Shown: positions 22,581 to 33,664 of the stretch, one piece after another
Layout of the letters: the number at the start of each line of letters is the position of its first letter
Position numbering within the stretch: the first letter of the stretch is position 1
From: Oscheius onirici
Lineage: Eukaryota; Nematoda; Chromadorea; Rhabditida; Rhabditidae
DNA length: 64,000 nt
Direction of reading: 5' to 3'
NCBI GenBank assembly: GCA_932521025.1
Contig: OW051468.1
Location: 7,006,064 to 7,070,063 of the forward strand
The notes under the pieces: model-generated
What the model was told of the DNA's origin: nothing
The model's input: only the letters and a program-made list of their open reading frames with translations
Databases searched by the model: none
Made by a program: the position numbers and the translations under genes

Positions 22581-23443
22581 GGGTAGATCCTATTCTTGCC
22601 CCCCACCCCAGACCAATAGATCGCGATCAATTGAAGAAGGAAAATCTGTTCTGGTGGCTCCCTTCTTGCCAGTGATGTTTCCGATGCCAATCTGCCGACG
22701 TTCCGAGAAGCACTTTCATTGTATTCGGTGACAGGAGGACAACGACATCAGCATTGTAATTGCTACGGAAAATACGACACAAATCGGTGCTCTTGCAGAG
22801 CAGAAACCTTACAATGTAACTCCCGTTGCTATAAAACTAATTCTAATTGTAGCAACAAGCAGGTTTTTCTGTTGCATTGCTCATTTTCCCCCACATTGTT
22901 TGTTTTTGTTTTCATTTCGTCAATAAACTTTCATTTGCTGCAACCTGGTTGTTTATTTTTAGTAGTTTAGGGGGAAAAACGTACGAAAACCAATAAAAAA
23001 GTAACATTTTTAGTGAAAATATTGTAAATTTTTACCTTCGGTATGGCTAAAACTCATTTCTGACCTCGATTTGTGAAAATTTTGATGAGAAACAAGCAAA
23101 AACTGCACAAACTCAGTGATTTTCTCGAAAATCTCGGTTTCGGTCAATTTGAAGTGATTTAGAAACCAGTTCAAATTGACCGAACTAGTTCCGGTCAATT
23201 TGAACGGCTGGTCAATTTGAACTGCAACATATATAAGCACCCCAATTTTCACGGTGGGGTGCTTATATGGCATGTTAACATCCTATATAAGCCCCCCACC
23301 GCTCAGTTAGACTCCCCACCAATTGGGGGGCAAGATCACCCCATGTGGGGGGCTTCCCTGAACATTTTCCCGTTGGTTGGGGGCTGAAATTCTTGGTGGG
23401 GGGGGGGGGGCGATTGGGGTGGGGGGCGATTATGGGATTTCTC
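22581..23443 (-). mobile_element. Non-autonomous DNA transposon, copy 2 (Mutator-like)
   Basis: This element of about 863 bp is flanked by the 9 bp direct repeat CCGAGGCTC at 22572-22580 and 23444-23452. It lies in the opposite orientation to the copy at 1685-2541 and shares that copy's termini (GGGTAGATCC...; GAGAAATCCC...), its C/G homopolymer ends and the GTGGGGTGCTTATAT palindrome near 23245-23295. The interior differs: here it holds a cysteine-rich coding remnant at 22719-22865 and a set of TCAATTTGAAC-type inverted repeats at 23140-23225. Confidence 0.8.
22719..22865 (+). pseudogene. CXC-like cysteine-rich coding remnant inside transposon copy 2
   Basis: The frame reads HCNCYGKYDTNRCSCRAETL followed by QCNSRCYKTNSNCSNK. 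That spacing (CxC ... CxC ... CxxxC ... C) resembles the cysteine-rich CXC-type motif seen at the ends of some transposon-encoded or tesmin-like proteins. It is short and has no upstream domain. I read it as a relic of an autonomous element's protein or a captured fragment. Confidence 0.4.
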
Positions 23444-23559
23444 CCGAGGCTCGACACAGAGACGGATTTCCATACGTTGTGTAGTATTTATTGAAAAAAA
23501 TACAATCTTTAAAATAATAGCTACAATAGCCGATATAACAAGATAACCAGACGACTTCG

Positions 23560-23690
23560 TCATTTGGCGGCGTGACGTGTTATCTAACTTTGACAACTTT
23601 TGACTTGCTACGACAATTCTCGTCGCCATGGACAAAGAAACAGACAGAGTCAGCCACAAACACTATGATGCTTTAACAGTTTAGATTCTT
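23560..23690 (+). repeat. Dispersed repeat fragment with short MDK... frame
   Basis: TTTTGACTTGCTACGACAATTCTCGTCGCCATGGACAAA matches, with substitutions, the stretch around 47822-47870. Both continue into a similar short open frame beginning MDK. Together with 22388-22520 it probably belongs to one element now split by transposon copy 2. Confidence 0.5.
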
Positions 23691-23729
23691 AACTGGAGTA
23701 TTTGTAAATCTTGGGTGCCGCGTCTCGTC

Positions 23730-24989
23730 TTAATCCAGCAGAGTACATTGGAAATCCAGTGAATTTTGCATTGCCTGTAAGTAAAGTTTTTGCCATGTGC
23801 TTTCGATTCCTACCATTTTGCGAGACATCTTTCTATTGAAGAAGAGTACGATGAAGCGACCTTTAGCTTTATCAATCTCATGTTCAAATTCTTCGATATT
23901 GAGTCCGCGGAAGTGTTCCAACACATCATCATCTTCTTTATTTGATGGAATTTCGACTCTGAGCTGGTATGGTCCTCGAACTTCTTCCACAGACGGAGGA
24001 GCGTACTCAGGAGGAGGAGAGTTTGGCCGTGGAACAGGAGCGCGAAACGCAGCAAGTATAGCTGGAGGCTCGAGAGGTGCAGCTGACGGACCCTAAAACC
24101 CCGTTTTTATTCACTCAGCTGCCAAAAAACCAACCTCGTCAAAACTTCGACGAATCATAATCGGCACCGACCAGTTGCTCACTTGTGAACCATGGAATTC
24201 TGCAGCCTAGAAATATGTTTCTGTGCCAAAAAACGTCTTTTTGCATACCTTTATGACGCTTCTTTCCTCAATAAATGTAATGTAGCCACTTTTTAGCTCA
24301 CTGTTGAGAGTGATAGCATCGATTTTTCCGAACAGTTCGAACATTAGTCCAAGATCATGTTCCGTTGTTCCTTCTTCAATGTTTCCCAGGTGAACAACGT
24401 GACCAGCTGCCATGACCGGTATCTTCTTTTCTAACTTTCTCGGAAAATCACGAATAGTTGGTGTACTAGTTCCGTACTTAAAGCTGTCCCGAATAAACTG
24501 AATTAATATTATTTTCAGTGTCTCGAAAACTGACTCTTTCCCTATGTTCCTCCGTCTTGAAATCCACATGAACTACTATCTTTTTCCCGTTCATGTTGTA
24601 CTGAACATCATTTTCATAGAAGCAGTCCATATAGCGATCCCGAAGGTCGGCTATGATCTCTTCCTTAGAAACCCTCTCATAGGTTTCGACTCTTGCGCGA
24701 TAGTGATGCGTCGAGGCAGGGTAGATGCTTATGCTGTAGCCGTCGAGGTAAGCCCTGATAAATCGAAGCGCCTGTCAAAAGGTGAAGAGTAAAAGGGACA
24801 AACTGGTACCTTTTCAACAGACTCCGGCCTCTCAAAAAAATGTAATATGTCCATAAGCACGATGGTCTCCGTTATAGTCACGGTAATGAGTAGGAATAGC
24901 CGACGTGATCTGTCCACAGATCGCAAACGCCAGCTTCAACGATGCGTGATCGATTGATGGAGGAAGATTACCGACGTATACAGTAGCCA
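23730..24989 (-). pseudogene. Multi-RRM RNA-binding protein, paralogue B, with one-base frameshift
   Basis: The copy carries the same RRM series as paralogue A: ATVYVGNLPPSIDHASLKL, then LDGYSISIYPASTHHYRARV, IVVHVDFKTEEH and VVHLGNIEEGTTEHDLGLMF. A Pro-rich linker and the tail LEHFRGLNIEEFEHEIDKAK lead to a normal stop at 23730. In the first RRM the frame breaks at a run of seven A on the plus strand (24834-24840). Six would restore ITFFERPESVEK, the counterpart of ITFWSRESVEK in A. Everything else is intact, so a sequencing or assembly error in the homopolymer is as likely as true decay. Confidence 0.6.
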
Positions 24990-25812
24990 CTAAACTTGAA
25001 TGTACGTTTACAGACATTTGAACTCACTTCTATCGTGTTGTATATTTCTTTATTTAGGCTTCCTATTACCTGAAACAGTAGTACATGAAGAAACAGAAGT
25101 AAAACAAAGGTTGAGTGAACAAGAGAAGGAAATATTACGTGTATTTTTCAGTCAAGAAACAAGATTATTTTTGAAAACAGTGGCAAGTTTTTGTGATTCA
25201 GGCACATTATTGGGAGAAGAAGGGGAAAGAGAGAACTGGACCACATGGCGGCAGTCGCTAAAATGCCGGGTTCTGATATCATGGCTTGTGCCTCGGCCAT
25301 TACTTTTCTCACCGCTCTTTTCGAAACATTTCTCCACTGCTCATTTCTCCGATACAAATGATTCGATCTCCTTCAGAATGATCGGACTCACAGTCATAAA
25401 TGTCAGACAAATTTCTGTGTATCACTCATAAACGCTTTGTACTTGGTTTTCAAGTCGCGCATTTGTAGTCTCATTATCAGTGATCTGTTCTTGATTTGAC
25501 AAAAAAAAATCAAGGTTTTTGCTAGAAATACTGACTAGGCAAAGACTGACTCATCCTGTCGCATGTTACAATAAACGGGGGAACGACCAGGGAATAGATT
25601 TACGACTACCGATCTTCACCCTCTACACTGTTCTGGAATGAAACCAAATCAGGCGTTAACGCTCCTTCGAACTACGTTCTTTTCGAGCTTGGATTGTTCT
25701 TGACAGTTATCATCTTTTACTTTGCCCGATCTAACTCCGATTTTTGATAGACTTGTCAAGAGTTAGCTCCATATAAATTTAACATGTTTATTGTGGGAGC
25801 GAACGAACAAAA
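24990..25812. other. Promoter-side region of RRM paralogue B; no gene recognised
   Basis: The stretch at about 25300-25350 (ACTTTTCTCACC ... TTTTCGAAA) resembles 22205-22250 upstream of paralogue A, so the tandem duplication included upstream DNA. The rest has only short frames and no motif I can support. Confidence 0.4.
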
Positions 25813-26775
25813 TTAAATCTTGGCACTGTACGGCCGTCTGACCGGGTCTCTATGAGGAATCGGGGTCTTTGGAAGAGGAGCCATTCCGTCCAACGGTCCA
25901 CCTCCACGACTCTCAACTTCGTAGTCTTGTCTGCGTCTTCGTTCACTTCTCCTGGCACAGTACTTCTTGATCCGACCGTAGGTGGCACAGAAGATGGTCA
26001 GAGAGAGGAGAACAAGTATGATGACGATAGCTGTGATCCTTAAACTGAGCCTTTGATAAATTTGAGATGTGTCGCTCACAAAGTCGATCTCTCCTCCCGA
26101 CACTCCATATTGGACAGGTCACAGTATCCCTTGGAACATTCCCAGACGACCGTCTCCGGTCGAGTCGAGTTGTCAGTCGAGTTGTCGAAATCAAACTGAA
26201 AGTTCTGTTAGACCTTAAAGGATTCAGTCTTTACATTACTGAACATTGGGTCATCCGTAATGTTCAGAGTGCATGCGACCAGTCCCTTCGTCTGGGAAGG
26301 AGTATAACTATGACCCCAGTAGTATGTGTTGTGATTCATTCTGAACAGATCTTTGATTAACTCTGTACTCTCTCACATGATTGGAGTGTGTGACGACAGC
26401 ATCGAATGAGTTCCGACGCCGGCCACGAAGCCGACAGCTCCTCCCACGGCTGCTCCTTTTGCAGCTGAGGAAAAGGACGATCGTCCTGGAGATGGATTTG
26501 AGAAGGACGAAGAGTGTGCTGAGGAGCTAAATCCAGAGGTGCCAGAAGAACCGGAAGAGCTGTGAGAGCTGCTTGAACCGACAGAGGAACGAGCCCCACT
26601 GCTGCCACTGAAAACGGGTCATCAGGCTACCGTATTTCACATTTTCTTGACAGCAAGTCGAGCTAAAGGTAACTTACCGGCCACCACCTCCGCCTCCTCC
26701 ACGTCCTCCTCCACCTTTGGCGATGCAGATGCCAACGGAGGCCAATATCAAAGCGAGACTCTTTGAAATGTGCAT
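25813..26775 (-). CDS. CX-module-like single-pass membrane protein 1, 260 aa
   Basis: Exons in transcript order are 26775-26678, 26607-26377, 26340-26235, 26195-26080 and 26044-25813, summing to 783 nt in frame. The last intron is only 35 nt. A signal peptide (SLALILASVGICIA) is followed by a Gly-rich run and a Ser-rich region. Next comes AAKGAAVGGAVGFVAGVGTH, then NHNTYYWG, CTLNITDDPMF, a strand with DFDNSTDNST, and CSKGYCDLSNMEC. A transmembrane helix (TAIVIILVLLSLTIFC) and an Arg-rich cytoplasmic tail complete it. The layout resembles nematode CX-module membrane proteins, whose function is poorly known. A related gene lies just upstream on the same strand. Confidence 0.75.
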
Positions 26776-27382
26776 ACCCTGAAAAGCAGGGTTAGTTGCG
26801 AATAGAACAAATGATAACTATGGTAACAACTGCAGAGGAAAATGAAGTTTTGCGGCAATAATTTGCGTCAGAGGTGAATAGAAATGGAATACTCGGAAAT
26901 GAGCTGGTGTACGGTAGAAGGGCGGAACACAATATTGATTCACACTATTGGAAGGGTGAGGAAAAAGCAGCCTATCGACTGAACTGAAAGTTTCTATGGG
27001 TAATAGTAACTTTCGATGGGTGCCAGACTTAGGTGCTACCGTAACTACATGATTTCGGAATGGAAGAGACGTACCAACTGATGTGACACTCTAGATTACT
27101 TGTTAGAGTAGCCCGAAATATCTTCGAAGTGCTTTTGACGTAGCAAGTTACCGTAACCTGTGACGTTGCAATAAATAGACCTGCGTAGACAGGAAATCAT
27201 AACTGTTTATGTAACGAGGAAACAATGAAAAAATCTACGACACATGATTCTACCAAGAAAGAGTTGCGACTCGACGAGGCCGAGAGCCGTCTCCTAAGCA
27301 ACAGAGGGGCCTGATAATCACGCCCTCATTCTGTTCTCAATGAGGAACCCCAATCAGACGGTCGGCCGAGCCTGTTCCTCTT

Positions 27383-28091
27383 CTATTTTTCCGAGGTACG
27401 CGTCACACGATGAGTCATCCATGGGTGCCATCTCAAAGTAAGAGGCCGGAACAAAGTTTCTTCTTCTCCACTTTCGAGACAGTCTGGGCTAAAGAAGGAT
27501 TCTTCATTTGGCGGGAAAATACAAACCCAAACGTCGCAGAGCTTGAAAACGACTGCCCAGACGAGCATTATCAGAGGAACAGCTATGAAGAATATGTATC
27601 TGAAGAGTGTTTTATTAGTTCCGGGTCAAAACTCACTTCGATTGGTCTCCTGTGCATCCGAGACTCACATGATCACATCGATCCTCGTCACAGTACCAAG
27701 TAACTTCGACGGGAACCGAACTCGTGTTGACAAACTCGAACTGAACCTTAAACTTGACTGATGTTGGTATGAAAACTGGTAGGGCAGTCAAGAAAATGAC
27801 CCTAGATTGAACTTCTACTCTCATTCAAATGAACACATAATTTGCTCATGAGCATCAGGATTTATGTGTGATGGGACATAATTTGCTCCCGCGGATTACA
27901 TCTTTTGACGCTAACAGATCACGGATTAGGAGTTTGCAAACTCTGGCTTCTTGAGACTACCTGAGCAAAGAGCGGGTCATCGGCTACACTGTAAGAGCAC
28001 CAGGGCGATCCTGGTGGAGAGGGTGAGGTTCTCCAAGAAAAGTTTCTGGCATTGTGAACGACAGTCTCTTGTGGGTCGAGTAGAACAGCTC
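27383..28091 (-). CDS. CX-module-like membrane protein 2, N terminus not resolved
   Basis: Exons 28091-27961, 27751-27637 and 27599-27383 join in phase. The encoded order parallels the neighbouring gene: WCSYSVADDPLFAQ corresponds to CTLNITDDPMFSN, and VEVTWYCDEDRCDHVSLGC corresponds to ETVVWECSKGYCDLSNMEC. A transmembrane segment follows (YIFFIAVPLIMLVWAVVF). The cytoplasmic tail is different and acidic. I could not find the signal-peptide exon, which should lie above 28.1 kb. It is a tandem paralogue. Which copy is ancestral cannot be judged. Confidence 0.6.
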
Positions 28092-28103
28092 CTGAAGTGT
28101 TAT

Positions 28104-30531
28104 TTCTTTCTGTTCAGATTCTTTTGTACCGTCATCAGTTGGACTTTTATTCTCTTTCAAATAGGAGAGAAAGGAAGCAATTCCTGGGGAGAATGGGGCT
28201 GGAAGACTGAAAAATTTGTACTGGAAAAGACTAGAAGTATTGGAAACTTCTCAGTCAAGCCCGCAACTGCCTGAAATAAAAGAAGGAGCACTGCAGATGG
28301 TGGTGGGCTCATCTCTCAAGAAGACGTCGTCCAGGCAACTGAGAGAGATCTCATCCGGAGGCTTTTTAGCTCTAATCCCTGTTTTCTGATTGCAGCCACG
28401 AGTGTTCAAAGCGAGGGATTTTCACAGAAGAGAAAAGGGCAAGACTGGAGAGAGAGAGAGACGTCCATTTGCATCTCATTTATATGGCCTCTCAGTTTCA
28501 GAGACCACCCGTGAGAAAAGGAGACTTACTGGTGTTCGATGAACATGATCGAGAGACGACTGGCGCTAATGGCTCTTCAATAAAACTTCTTACTGGACTA
28601 TGAAATGAATTTCGTACTCGAACGATTAACCACGAAAATTAGCGGGACGAAAACAAGCACAACAGCACGTTACAAGTCTGCGAAGACTACAATTAGAGAG
28701 GCACGAGGTAAGCTATTTCGGTTCAGATCGTGGGGTAGTAAGAAATGGTTTCGAAATGATATCTGAATACTCTAGACAACAGAAAACAGTCAGAGCGGTG
28801 GTAATTATAGACAACTGAAGCTACAGACATCTTTTACAAAATAACTGAGGAATACTACTGAAATCAAGAGCACAGAGAAACATCATTACTGACAAGGGAC
28901 AGCGGGCAATACACTAAATACAGACCTTCGAAATTACACGAGAACTAACCAGAGCATGGAAACGGTACCTAAGAATGGGAGCATGCGAATACCACAGAAT
29001 TACTTGTCGCAACGGAATCCTAACTTCAAACTTTGACTAATACAAACAACTGAATAACAGAAATGCACGACAGAGGGCTTTTACGCCGCTGGTGCTCAAT
29101 GCGTAAAATAAACGTACCTGAACGCCATTCGAGCTGAAGACAACTATGTTCAAGGCCATTGTAGCTGTTGAATCGCTGTCGTGGGAGTCTGAAAACTAGA
29201 CATGAGGAAATCGGCAACAAAAAGTAGCCACGAAACTATATACTAGAGATTGAATACGGCAGGCTGCAGTACAAAAGTTTGAGTGCAAAAACAGGGATTC
29301 TAGAGCCACAGTAACTCACAGCGCTATATGTAAGCCTTACGCCTACTGATACTTCTTTGCTCAGTTTTGATAGTAAAAAACTTGTTCTACTCCATGAGAT
29401 TATATTGGAACTACGAGCTTTCGAGCAGAAGCATAGTCTTGTCAAAACAAAACATCTCAGACTTCCAAAGCAAAATGAAAATAGACTAACCTCCACCACA
29501 TCAACAGGCTGCTGGGTCCTTCGTCTTGTCCTACGAACAGCTTGTCCTCTTCTTGCTTCTACCGTGACGATTCTTCTTTACTCGCTTCCTGACCAGAAGT
29601 ATCTAAAATGGAAACGACAAGAAACAGCAACATTTCATCAAGTCTCGATTTATATTTTGATCGATCTCATCAGGTTTTAGCGCGTAGTCAAGAGAACTGT
29701 CGGTCTTCCCTAGTGGTCCGAGGGCCTCCAAGAACTATACCAAACACCGCTGTGGATTCAAGGAGGTGCCCGAGGATCCGGGAAAACCCGAGCATGACAC
29801 CTTTTTTCGAAGGCTGTCAGTTGTGGCGGATTCACGAACTGACTGTCACATTGCCGTCTCTCTTCTACTTTACAAAAGAACGCAGTGGAAAGGGCGGGCA
29901 CGCTTTGATAGAAACTACTGTGCAAAAGTACAAAAATACCTGACCTGAGAGAGAAATTTGGGAGCGAGTTTCTCGTGATGCGAGCAGAGACTAAATGAGC
30001 TAGAAAATCTAGACGACTTTACAGAAATCTGACAAGTTTTGACAAGTCTTGACAAGTCAGATTTTGAATTAGCGCGATTTCCTTTTTGAAATTTTCTGCC
30101 GTGGTTTGCACGTGACTAATTTCACTCGTTTCATCTCTTTCTTCAGTATTTAGAAGCTTGTCTGTCTTATTTTTGGTCTAGGCCTGTCCAGACTGCGAAT
30201 ATAGCGATGAAGATACCTCGTGCCCTGCATTTAGCGCAGTGCATGGGCGAATCTGCTGGCAAAAACGCCCACATCTCTTTTCCTTCTTCTTTCCGACTGT
30301 TCCACTCATTGATCACAGTGTTATACAGCTTTTTTCATCTATTTTTTCAGCAAATAATGAAACGTAACGCTCAGCTTCGTGAAATCCCAAGGATAAACGT
30401 TGAAATGCAGTTCCGCGTTTCTGAATTTGTCATTGCAGCCCGAATTAATTTTTTCAAGACTTGTTTTCACCCTTCCGTCGTTGTTCTTCTTACATGTAAC
30501 TTATGTAATCCCTAATATTCTAGAGTAAAAA
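28104..30531. other. About 2.4 kb without recognisable gene
   Basis: Short frames only, none with signal, domain or convincing splice pairs. The first exon of the CX-like gene 2 may lie in its left end. Near 30030-30060 there are clustered TTTTGACAAGTC motifs. Confidence 0.4.
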
Positions 30532-32035
30532 ATGTCTTCGAGTAAGCGGAGGAATCCTCTCGGTTTGATTCTGCCCCCGACGGTCAATGAAAGCGAAAAG
30601 GAAGACGGCAATCAGGTTTTTTCCCTCATATTTACATAATACAGGCTCGTTTTCAGGAAGAGGGATCGACCTCGATCACACTGGACGAGCAGCTCAAACG
30701 TCTCGGTCTCACCGAGGGACAAAAGCAGCGAATGAACGAATGGATGCAGGTCAAAGACTCGATTCAGGCGGATTTGTCGGAAGATGTTCTCGAAAACTTG
30801 GGCGAGCTGGGCAAAGGAAACGGCGGCGTCGTGCACAAGACCAAACACAAGAAGAAAAATGTCACAATGGCCAGGAAGCTCGTTCATCTCGAAGTCAAGC
30901 CATCTATCCGTCAGCAAATTATCAAAGGTTTAAAAATGTTCCTTTTCTTATTTCTTCCTATTTTAGAGCTCTCCGTTCTTCACAAATGCAACAGTCCCTA
31001 CATTGTCGGATTCTATGGAGCCTTTCTGGACAATAATGATATTTCCATATGCATGGAGTTTATGGACGGGTTGTCCCTTGACATAGTACAGAAAAAGGTA
31101 AATTTTTGATGAAATTCATTTATAAATCTGATTCAGATGGGCCGGCTAAACGAGGCCTTTGTCGGCAGAATCTCCGTGGCCGTCGTGCGTGGTCTGACCT
31201 ATCTCAAAGAAGAGCTCAAGATTCTCCATCGTGATGTGAAGCCGTCAAATATGCTTGTCAACAGCAACGGCGAGATAAAACTCTGCGATTTTGGCGTATC
31301 CGGAATGCTCACCGACAGCATGGCAAATTCGTTTGTCGGAACGCGGTCTTATATGGCTGTAAGTTTGTCGTTGTCTATATCGTCTGTAAAACTTTGTCGC
31401 GCAGCAAGTTACATTCTTGGAAAACCCACTGGTACATACAGTACGTACAAATGTTGAATACTCGGCTGAACCCGATCAGAACTGGATTGACTGGGTTTCT
31501 AACACTCACGCGTTCTACTAGTCCATGGTATAACCTTCTTTTCAGCCGGAACGTCTAACTGGCTCCCACTATTCTATTCATTCGGATATCTGGTCGTTCG
31601 GCTTATCGCTGGTGGAGCTGCTGATCGGTCGCTATCCCGTCCCCACACCTTCAAAAGCTGAATATGCAGCAATTTTTGGCAAATCCGAAGATCAAATTGA
31701 GCTGGCCGACGGGCGAAATGATGTAACTTTTCCGTTCGTTTTGGTATAAGTATGCAGTTCAGATTCCTAGCCTGGCAGCTCACGCCAACAGTCCCGCAGC
31801 TATGGCCATCTTCGAGATGCTCGACTACATTGTGAATGAGCCGCCGCCGACGATTCCGCTCGGCATTTTCAGTCAAGAACTCGTCCAATTCATCTCGAAA
31901 TGCCTGAAAAAGCTGCCGGGAGATCGTCCTAATCTGAAGACGCTGCAAAATGAGCCCTTCTTCCTTCGCTACGCCGATGCCGATGATAACGGGAAATTCG
32001 CCGAGATGGTCAAGGAATCCATTAAGATCCAGTAA
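30532..32035 (+). CDS. mek-2: MAP kinase kinase (MEK1/2 orthologue), 385 aa
   Basis: Exons 30532-30615, 30657-30927, 30967-31097, 31137-31358, 31546-31722 and 31763-32035 sum to 1158 nt in frame. The dual-specificity kinase has the VAIK-type lysine in [14 protein letters not shown] and the catalytic loop [15 protein letters not shown] lies in [10 protein letters not shown], and the activation segment is [19 protein letters not shown], carrying the two serines phosphorylated by Raf in this family. It would phosphorylate ERK in the Ras pathway. The vertebrate proline-rich insert is replaced by an acidic, proline-poor stretch ([16 protein letters not shown]), while the following [16 protein letters not shown] is strongly conserved. 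The N-terminal segment resembles the MEK helix and export-signal region. The symbol is given by homology to the C. elegans MEK. Confidence 0.95.
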
Positions 32036-32368
32036 TAATTCACAGGCGTAAGCGAAACGATCTCTCCTCCTATAACTGTTTAAATTCTGTACCATAGTTT
32101 TTGTATTCCCTAAATTTTTCAAGTTGTTATTTTTTCGACCCAAGCCAGTAATGTTGTACGAAAATGATACCCCTGTGTGCCCTTCATCTAGTCTAATATC
32201 CCTTTATGAGAATTTTATTCGTAATTATCATGGTTCGCAGTCTATTTAGTTGGTCTTTTTCGTAGTCGTGGTTTGTTCGGAACCTGCAATATACATTTTA
32301 TATAAAGTTATTGATTGGGAGAGTCTGATTCAATTGAATCGGGTTCGTCACCCGCATTCATATTTTTC

Positions 32369-32710
32369 TCATTGGCTTATTGGTATACTTGGGCAACGAG
32401 CCGGCTCGAGCCTGCCGGTTTTTTGCGATTTTCTCCAAATCTGATTCACTTTTCTCGATTTTTTTTCCAGACATTCGTTACTGCTTTGTTGACTTCTAGC
32501 AAACAAGAAATTGGAATTTAAATTAGAAATGTTCGAGAAAAATGTGCAGGCTCGAGCCGCCGAGCTTTTCTATTTTTCTCGAAAATTACTATTTTAAAAC
32601 CCAATTTCTTGTTTGCTAGAAGCCAACAAAGCAGTAACAAATGTCTGGAAAAAAATATCGAGAAAATTGAATCAGATTCGGTGCCCAAGTATACTTATTG
32701 GGACATGAGT
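32369..32710. repeat. Foldback (MITE-like) element, about 340 bp
   Basis: The left arm reads GGTATACTTGGGC ... TTCCAGACATTCGTTACTGC ... TCTAGCAAACAAGAAATTGG. The right arm is its complement, ending GCCCAAGTATACTTATTGG. The loop holds two copies of a GGCTCGAGCC-like motif. Arms are about 90% alike by eye. It sits just past the mek-2 3' end. Confidence 0.75.
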
Positions 32711-32737
32711 TAGATTCAGAACGCATACTTTGTAAAT

Positions 32738-32950
32738 TTATAGCACGAAATGCAGGATTTTTTTTAAATACTCACCTTTTATGCTCTCTTCAACGCTCTG
32801 CATGCCCAACTTTGAGTTGAAGTAGAAAACGAGAAAAAGAAAGCACACGGCCATTATCGGAATGAAATAATGGACGCCTATATTGAAATTTCTAAGAATA
32901 TTTTCATTGAACAAACTTTCTACAACGTTGTAAATTACGTCCATGGCCAT
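32738..32950 (-). CDS. Small single-pass membrane protein, about 70 aa
   Basis: The frame starts MAMDVIYNVVES and has one hydrophobic helix (VHYFIPIMAVCFLFLVFYF) followed by a short polar tail. I do not recognise the family; the size fits small mitochondrial or ER membrane proteins. An AAAG|GTGAGT donor at the end of the tail suggests either that splicing continues into a further exon, which I did not find because the foldback follows, or that the frame simply ends in EYLKKILHFVL. It is divergent from the NDUFS5 gene, with 170 bp between starts. Confidence 0.5.
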   Translation of the reverse strand: MAMDVIYNVVESLFNENILRNFNIGVHYFIPIMAVCFLFLVFYFNSKLGMQSVEESIKGEYLKKILHFVL

Positions 32951-33120
32951 GGCGAGAAGTAGTTAAGACAAATTTTGCCGTGTGGACCTATTGATCCCTT
33001 CCTCCGTACTAAGAAGTTGGCTCGGAAGGCGAACGAATATTGCCCTTGGGGATGTAATTACGGGGAAAAGTGTTTATAAAGCTCCTGATGATGGAATTCA
33101 GTAGAAAGTAACTTTCAGGG

Positions 33121-33564
33121 ATGGCGACGGGTAACCGAGTCCCCGAGCAGCTTACGACGCTTTCGCCCATCCTCAAGACCCCGTTGTCGGATACTCTCAA
33201 TGTTCCTCTCTCTCAGCAAGGTTTATATTCACTTTTATCTCAAAACCCTAAAATTATAGGACGAATTTGCGGATTTTTCGAGTCGCAGTTCTACAGATGC
33301 ATGGAAGCTTACGGAGCCAAGCTCGGACGCAAGTACTGCGATCTGGAACACAGGGACTTCCAGGAATGCATGACCAACGACAAACAGAAAAAGGTCTTGT
33401 CTATTTTTTAATCTGATAAACTGCAAATTTAGCGCGCTCAAGCAATTGCCGATCAACGTCGTAAGCTCTACAGCGAAGGAAAGATCGACGCGGCTTTTGA
33501 GGAGAATCATCCTCAGCCTGGCACCTTCAAAACCGATTATTTCTCATACTCCAGGATCAATTAA
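33121..33564 (+). CDS. NADH:ubiquinone oxidoreductase subunit NDUFS5 (15 kDa), 121 aa
   Basis: Exons 33121-33220, 33260-33393 and 33433-33564 sum to 366 nt in frame. The defining feature is a twin CX9C motif: C-GFFESQFYR-C and C-DLEHRDFQE-C. It is followed by QRRKLYSEGKID, as in NDUFS5, an intermembrane-space supernumerary subunit of complex I imported by the MIA40 route. The ATG comes two bases after a TTTCAG, which could be a trans-splice acceptor. The N-terminal extension is proline-containing with no cleavable presequence, as expected for this class. Confidence 0.88.
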
Positions 33565-33664
33565 GTCGTGTCCATTGTAGGTCATTTTGTAGCATGTAAG
33601 ATGAAGTTTATTCGATTGTAAACGGGCTGAACAATAAGGCTAAAAGGCAGATATGTAAAGAGCT

